DNA from: JADKIH01 sp964595205
GTDB lineage: Bacteria > Bacteroidota > Bacteroidia > AKYH767-A > 2013-40CM-41-45
Length of the DNA: 64,000 nt
NCBI GenBank assembly: GCA_964595205.1
Contig: CAZQOQ010000002.1
Location: 62,001 to 126,000 of the forward strand
Reading direction: 5' to 3'
Positions 61,026-64,000 of this stretch are shown piece after piece (the first letter of the stretch is position 1; each line of letters begins with the position of its first letter). Under the pieces are notes generated by a model, which was given only the letters and a program-made list of their open reading frames with translations, did no database searches and was not told the origin of the DNA. The position numbers and the translations under genes are program-made.

Positions 61026-63632
61026 ATGGGATTTGAAAGTGTCGATATTTTAATTCAACGGGCTCAGGTATTGAGGAACAGAAATGTAAACCAGGCGATG
61101 ACGCTCCTGGATGATGCAATTTCTATCGCTCAACAGGCAGATTATAAGCAGGGAATGGCCCAGATCATTCGCGACAAAGCCTCCTGTTATTTAATCCTGA
61201 AACAGTATAAACTTTCACTCACCGCTTTCACGGAAGCCATACAGTTTTACCAGGCACTCGGCGATCGTCACGGCCAACTCAATTGCTTGAGCGAAATCAG
61301 CTCTATCTATTTCAGACTCGGTGATTGTCCCAGCGCCCTCCATTATATACTTCAGAGCCTCAAGATCAATACCGAACTGGGCGACTCAGAAGGCATTGCA
61401 AATAATTACAATGAGCTTGGAAAGTTGTACGTGTTTCTACAGGAATACGAAAATGCAATCGACCACTTCAGGAAAGGGTTGAAGATTTTCGAGGGACTTA
61501 AGAATAAAAACCAGATGGTTAATTCTTATTTCCTGCTTGGAAATGCATATAACTGGATCGACGATTACGATAAAGCTCTGTATTATCTACTGAGAGCCTC
61601 AAATTCAATCGAACAGTTGAATGACCCGGACACAAAAGCCAAAACGTTTGGAAGTCTGGCCATTCTTTATACCAAATTAAAGGAATACGATAAGGCTATC
61701 AATTATTTCAATGATGCATTAAATCTTGCCAATGATGGCGCCTCCGCTGTGGTGAAGGCCCAGATCAAAAAGAGCCTCGGAAACCTGTATATCGACCTCA
61801 CCCAGTACGACAAAGCAATTGATACGCTGAACAAAGCCCTGTTGATTGCTCAATCGTCTCCAATGGAAGGACAACTGGCAAAGATTCACCAGTTCCTGTC
61901 CATAGCCTATGAAAAGATCGGCGATTATAAAAACGCCCTCGATCAGTATAAAAAATATTACGAAGTAGAAAAGCAGGTGACATCGGAGGAAGTCAATCTG
62001 AAAACCAAGGCGCTCCACATTAAATACGATCTTGAAGAACTGAAAAAGCAAAAGGAGATTGCCGAATTATCAGACAAGTTAAAAGAACAATTTCTTGCCA
62101 ACGTAAGCCATGAAATCCGTACGCCGATGAATGGTGTACTGGGAATGGCGCACCTGCTCAACAAGACAAATCCCACGAAAGAACAGGAAGAATATATTGA
62201 TGCAATCAAGGTATCGGCAAATAACCTGATGGTCATCATCAACGACATCCTCGACTTCTCAAAGATCAATGCCGGTAAGATAGAATTCAACGAGACGGAA
62301 TTCAACATCCGCGACCTGATGAAGGGCATCATACAGATTTTCCAGGTGAAGGCCGACGAAAAGAAAATCAAAATCGGCTGTACGATCGATTACAACATTA
62401 AAGACAATCTTATTGGCGATCCGATCCGCTTAAACCAGATCCTTACCAATCTCATCGGCAATGCCGTTAAGTTCACCGAAGTCGGTAAAGTGATGCTTGA
62501 AGTGAAACTCCTGGATCAAAAAGACAATCACTGCAAGATACGGATGAAGGTGAAGGATTCGGGAATCGGAATACCCGACAATAAACTTCAAAGCATCTTC
62601 GAGAGTTTCGAACAGGCTGAGAATAACAAACGCCGCTATGAAGGAACCGGCCTCGGCCTCACCATCGTAAAGCAATTGGTCGAACTCCAGGGTGGAAGCA
62701 TTTCTGTTTCCAGTCGTGTAAACGAAGGCTCCGAGTTTACCGTGGATATGTCATTTCATCTTGGGAAAAATCAGCCCAAAGAGAATATCAATCCGGAAAA
62801 TGAGAGAATCGAGGCGCTTAATTTTTCAAACGTTTCGGTCCTTATCGTTGAAGACAACAAAGTGAACCAGCTGCTTTTGAAAAACATGCTGAAGAAATTC
62901 GGCTTCGACAACCTGGATACGGCAGAAAACGGTCGCATTGCACTCAATAAGCTGAGAGAAAAAAACTATAACCTGATATTGATGGATATCCAGATGCCTG
63001 AAATGGATGGTTATGAAATCACGCGTGAGATCCGAACACGCCTCCGAAGGGAAATGCGTACGATTCCGATTATCGCAATCACCGCTGATGCTTCAGAGAA
63101 AGAAAAGATCAAAGCCAGAGAAACAGGGATGGACGATTACATCGTAAAACCTTATTCTCCCGAAGATTTGTATTTCACCGTTCTGAAATATGTCAAGCCG
63201 GCAGACTCCATTTTAGCTGAAACCAAAATGAACAATGCCGCCATCCTTTCCCGTTTCAGGGAAGCAGGGATGAATCTCGACTTTTTGGAAAAGTTCACCG
63301 GTGGAGACCAGGAGCTGGCCATTCAGCTGATAGAAATCTTTTTAAAGCAGGTTCCCGAAGCTGTTCAGAAATTAAATCATACGATCTCCTCGCAGGATTG
63401 GAAAGAGACTCATGCAGTAGCTCACAAGATCAAATCGAGCATTGCAATTTTTGAGCTGAATGAACTTAAAAAACTCATCACGAACATCGAAGAATATTCG
63501 AGAGACAGGGAGAATCTTGATAAAATTCCCAATGCGTTTTCGGCCTTCAGGGAAGGCACCCGACATGTAATTCGAAATCTTGAGGCGGAACTCAAAAAAC
63601 TAAGGCAGGCATCCGTAGAAGGAAATCGTTAA
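61026..63632 (+). CDS. TPR-containing hybrid histidine kinase with receiver and HPt domains
   Basis: 868 residues, no signal peptide or membrane helix, so cytoplasmic. About seven or eight tetratricopeptide repeats cover 1-310, and a coiled linker covers 310-350. The HisKA domain has H362 in ANVSHEIRTPMNG, and the ATPase domain (about 460-575) has the glycine-rich GTGLGLTIVKQL. The receiver domain (about 605-725) has D654 in ILMDIQMPEMDG, and a C-terminal HPt domain has H800 in AVAHKIKSS. It is thus a full phosphorelay in one chain; the final response regulator is not adjacent. The TPR region probably senses a protein partner. Confidence 0.93.
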   Translation: MGFESVDILIQRAQVLRNRNVNQAMTLLDDAISIAQQADYKQGMAQIIRDKASCYLILKQYKLSLTAFTEAIQFYQALGDRHGQLNCLSEISSIYFRLGDCPSALHYILQSLKINTELGDSEGIANNYNELGKLYVFLQEYENAIDHFRKGLKIFEGLKNKNQMVNSYFLLGNAYNWIDDYDKALYYLLRASNSIEQLNDPDTKAKTFGSLAILYTKLKEYDKAINYFNDALNLANDGASAVVKAQIKKSLGNLYIDLTQYDKAIDTLNKALLIAQSSPMEGQLAKIHQFLSIAYEKIGDYKNALDQYKKYYEVEKQVTSEEVNLKTKALHIKYDLEELKKQKEIAELSDKLKEQFLANVSHEIRTPMNGVLGMAHLLNKTNPTKEQEEYIDAIKVSANNLMVIINDILDFSKINAGKIEFNETEFNIRDLMKGIIQIFQVKADEKKIKIGCTIDYNIKDNLIGDPIRLNQILTNLIGNAVKFTEVGKVMLEVKLLDQKDNHCKIRMKVKDSGIGIPDNKLQSIFESFEQAENNKRRYEGTGLGLTIVKQLVELQGGSISVSSRVNEGSEFTVDMSFHLGKNQPKENINPENERIEALNFSNVSVLIVEDNKVNQLLLKNMLKKFGFDNLDTAENGRIALNKLREKNYNLILMDIQMPEMDGYEITREIRTRLRREMRTIPIIAITADASEKEKIKARETGMDDYIVKPYSPEDLYFTVLKYVKPADSILAETKMNNAAILSRFREAGMNLDFLEKFTGGDQELAIQLIEIFLKQVPEAVQKLNHTISSQDWKETHAVAHKIKSSIAIFELNELKKLITNIEEYSRDRENLDKIPNAFSAFREGTRHVIRNLEAELKKLRQASVEGNR

Positions 63633-63634
63633 AC

Positions 63635-64000
63635 TTACTCGATTTTAAAGCTATCTCCCTCTATCGCGAGCGTGGTACTCTCAAAAATTTCACGCGCTTC
63701 TTCCAGCAACGGATATAGGTTTTTATAGCGGGCTGAAAAATGGCCGATGATCAGCCGCTTTACGTCTGCCTTTTTTGCAATTAATGCCGCCTGTGCAGCG
63801 GTGGAATGAAACGTCTCCTCGGCCCTGGATAATTTATCGTTAAGAAAAGTGGCTTCATGATAGAGAAGATCAGCTCCCTGAATTGAAGGGATAATTTTTT
63901 CTTCGTAGCGCGTATCCGAACAAAAGGCATAACTGCGTGGCTTACGGGGATCGGTTGTAAGTTCATCATTTCTTATCACCTTCCCATCCGGTGCCACGTA
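63635..64000 (-). CDS. rnz: Ribonuclease Z (partial, 5' end outside window)
   Basis: The last 122 or so codons of a metallo-beta-lactamase protein. It has YAFCSDTRYEEKIIPSI, the metal-site segments LLYHEATF and FHSTAAQAA, and the C-terminal IIGHFSARYKN, all typical of tRNase Z, which trims tRNA 3' ends. The frame is open at the right edge of the window. Its stop is two bases from the stop of the convergent kinase gene. Confidence 0.92.
   Translation of the reverse strand, partial: YVAPDGKVIRNDELTTDPRKPRSYAFCSDTRYEEKIIPSIQGADLLYHEATFLNDKLSRAEETFHSTAAQAALIAKKADVKRLIIGHFSARYKNLYPLLEEAREIFESTTLAIEGDSFKIE

Overview
The window is chromosomal DNA from a member of the Bacteroidota. The evidence is two secreted proteins with clear type IX secretion (T9SS) C-terminal sorting domains plus a 2425-residue one with the same tail, a TamL-type lipoprotein, a GWxTD-domain protein, a short primary sigma factor of the Bacteroidota type, and promoter-like -7 elements of the form TAnnTTTG. 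Starts lack obvious Shine-Dalgarno sequences. The genus cannot be told from the sequence alone. There is no prophage, plasmid or CRISPR array; the gene content is mostly housekeeping.

Layout. 1-3.1 kb: an ABC exporter pair (permease fused to an M1-peptidase-like domain, cut by the window edge, plus its ATPase). 3.2-4.4 kb: DUF1624 membrane acyltransferase-like protein. 4.5-7.5 kb: a compact minus-strand cluster of small sulfur/redox proteins (Crp/Fnr regulator, DUF2892, DUF6132, two rhodaneses, a small membrane protein, thioredoxin, OsmC). 7.6-11.2 kb: a two-component system of a propeller sensor kinase and a LuxR-type regulator. 11.7-12.1 kb: tmRNA. 12.3-15.0 kb: a T9SS-secreted sugar-dehydrogenase-like protein and a DUF1569 protein. 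15.2-15.8 kb: a RAYT-like Y1 transposase with REP-like palindromes. 15.9-21.3 kb: thrC, thrB, thrA and a glutamine amidotransferase. 21.4-35.2 kb: RidA, an M61 peptidase, dihydrolipoyl dehydrogenase, the giant CotH/Ig-repeat protein, a DUF4907 lipoprotein and an M2 peptidase. 35.3-45.5 kb: tRNA-Ala, tamL, class I aldolase, a four-helix-bundle gene between inverted repeat arrays, accD, rpsO, pnp, the primary sigma factor, rpe. 45.5-46.8 kb: a gene-poor stretch with REP-like elements. 46.8-53.0 kb: a T9SS protein, a LYS1-like dehydrogenase, a coiled-coil protein, trmD, rplS, a CoA-binding protein, an MFS transporter. 53.2-56.4 kb: tRNA-Ser, hemA, hemN. 56.5-64 kb: a secreted hypothetical protein, two glycosyltransferases around a GWxTD protein, a TPR hybrid histidine kinase, and the C-terminal end of RNase Z.

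The most unusual feature is intergenic. At least seven places carry arrays of 7-8 bp tandem units. The unit sequence differs at each place. The arrays fit closely between stop codons, start codons and RNA-gene ends, and they often have a second arm in inverted orientation, so the transcript would fold into a long hairpin. At 38.9-39.55 kb the two arms enclose an intact four-helix-bundle (23S rRNA intervening-sequence family) gene inserted between the aldolase gene and accD; the right arm runs into the TTG start codon of accD. This cassette, together with the scattered arrays, is the best candidate here for an undescribed system. Second in interest is the RAYT-like transposase, whose predicted catalytic tyrosine is asparagine, with related palindromes both beside it and 31 kb away.
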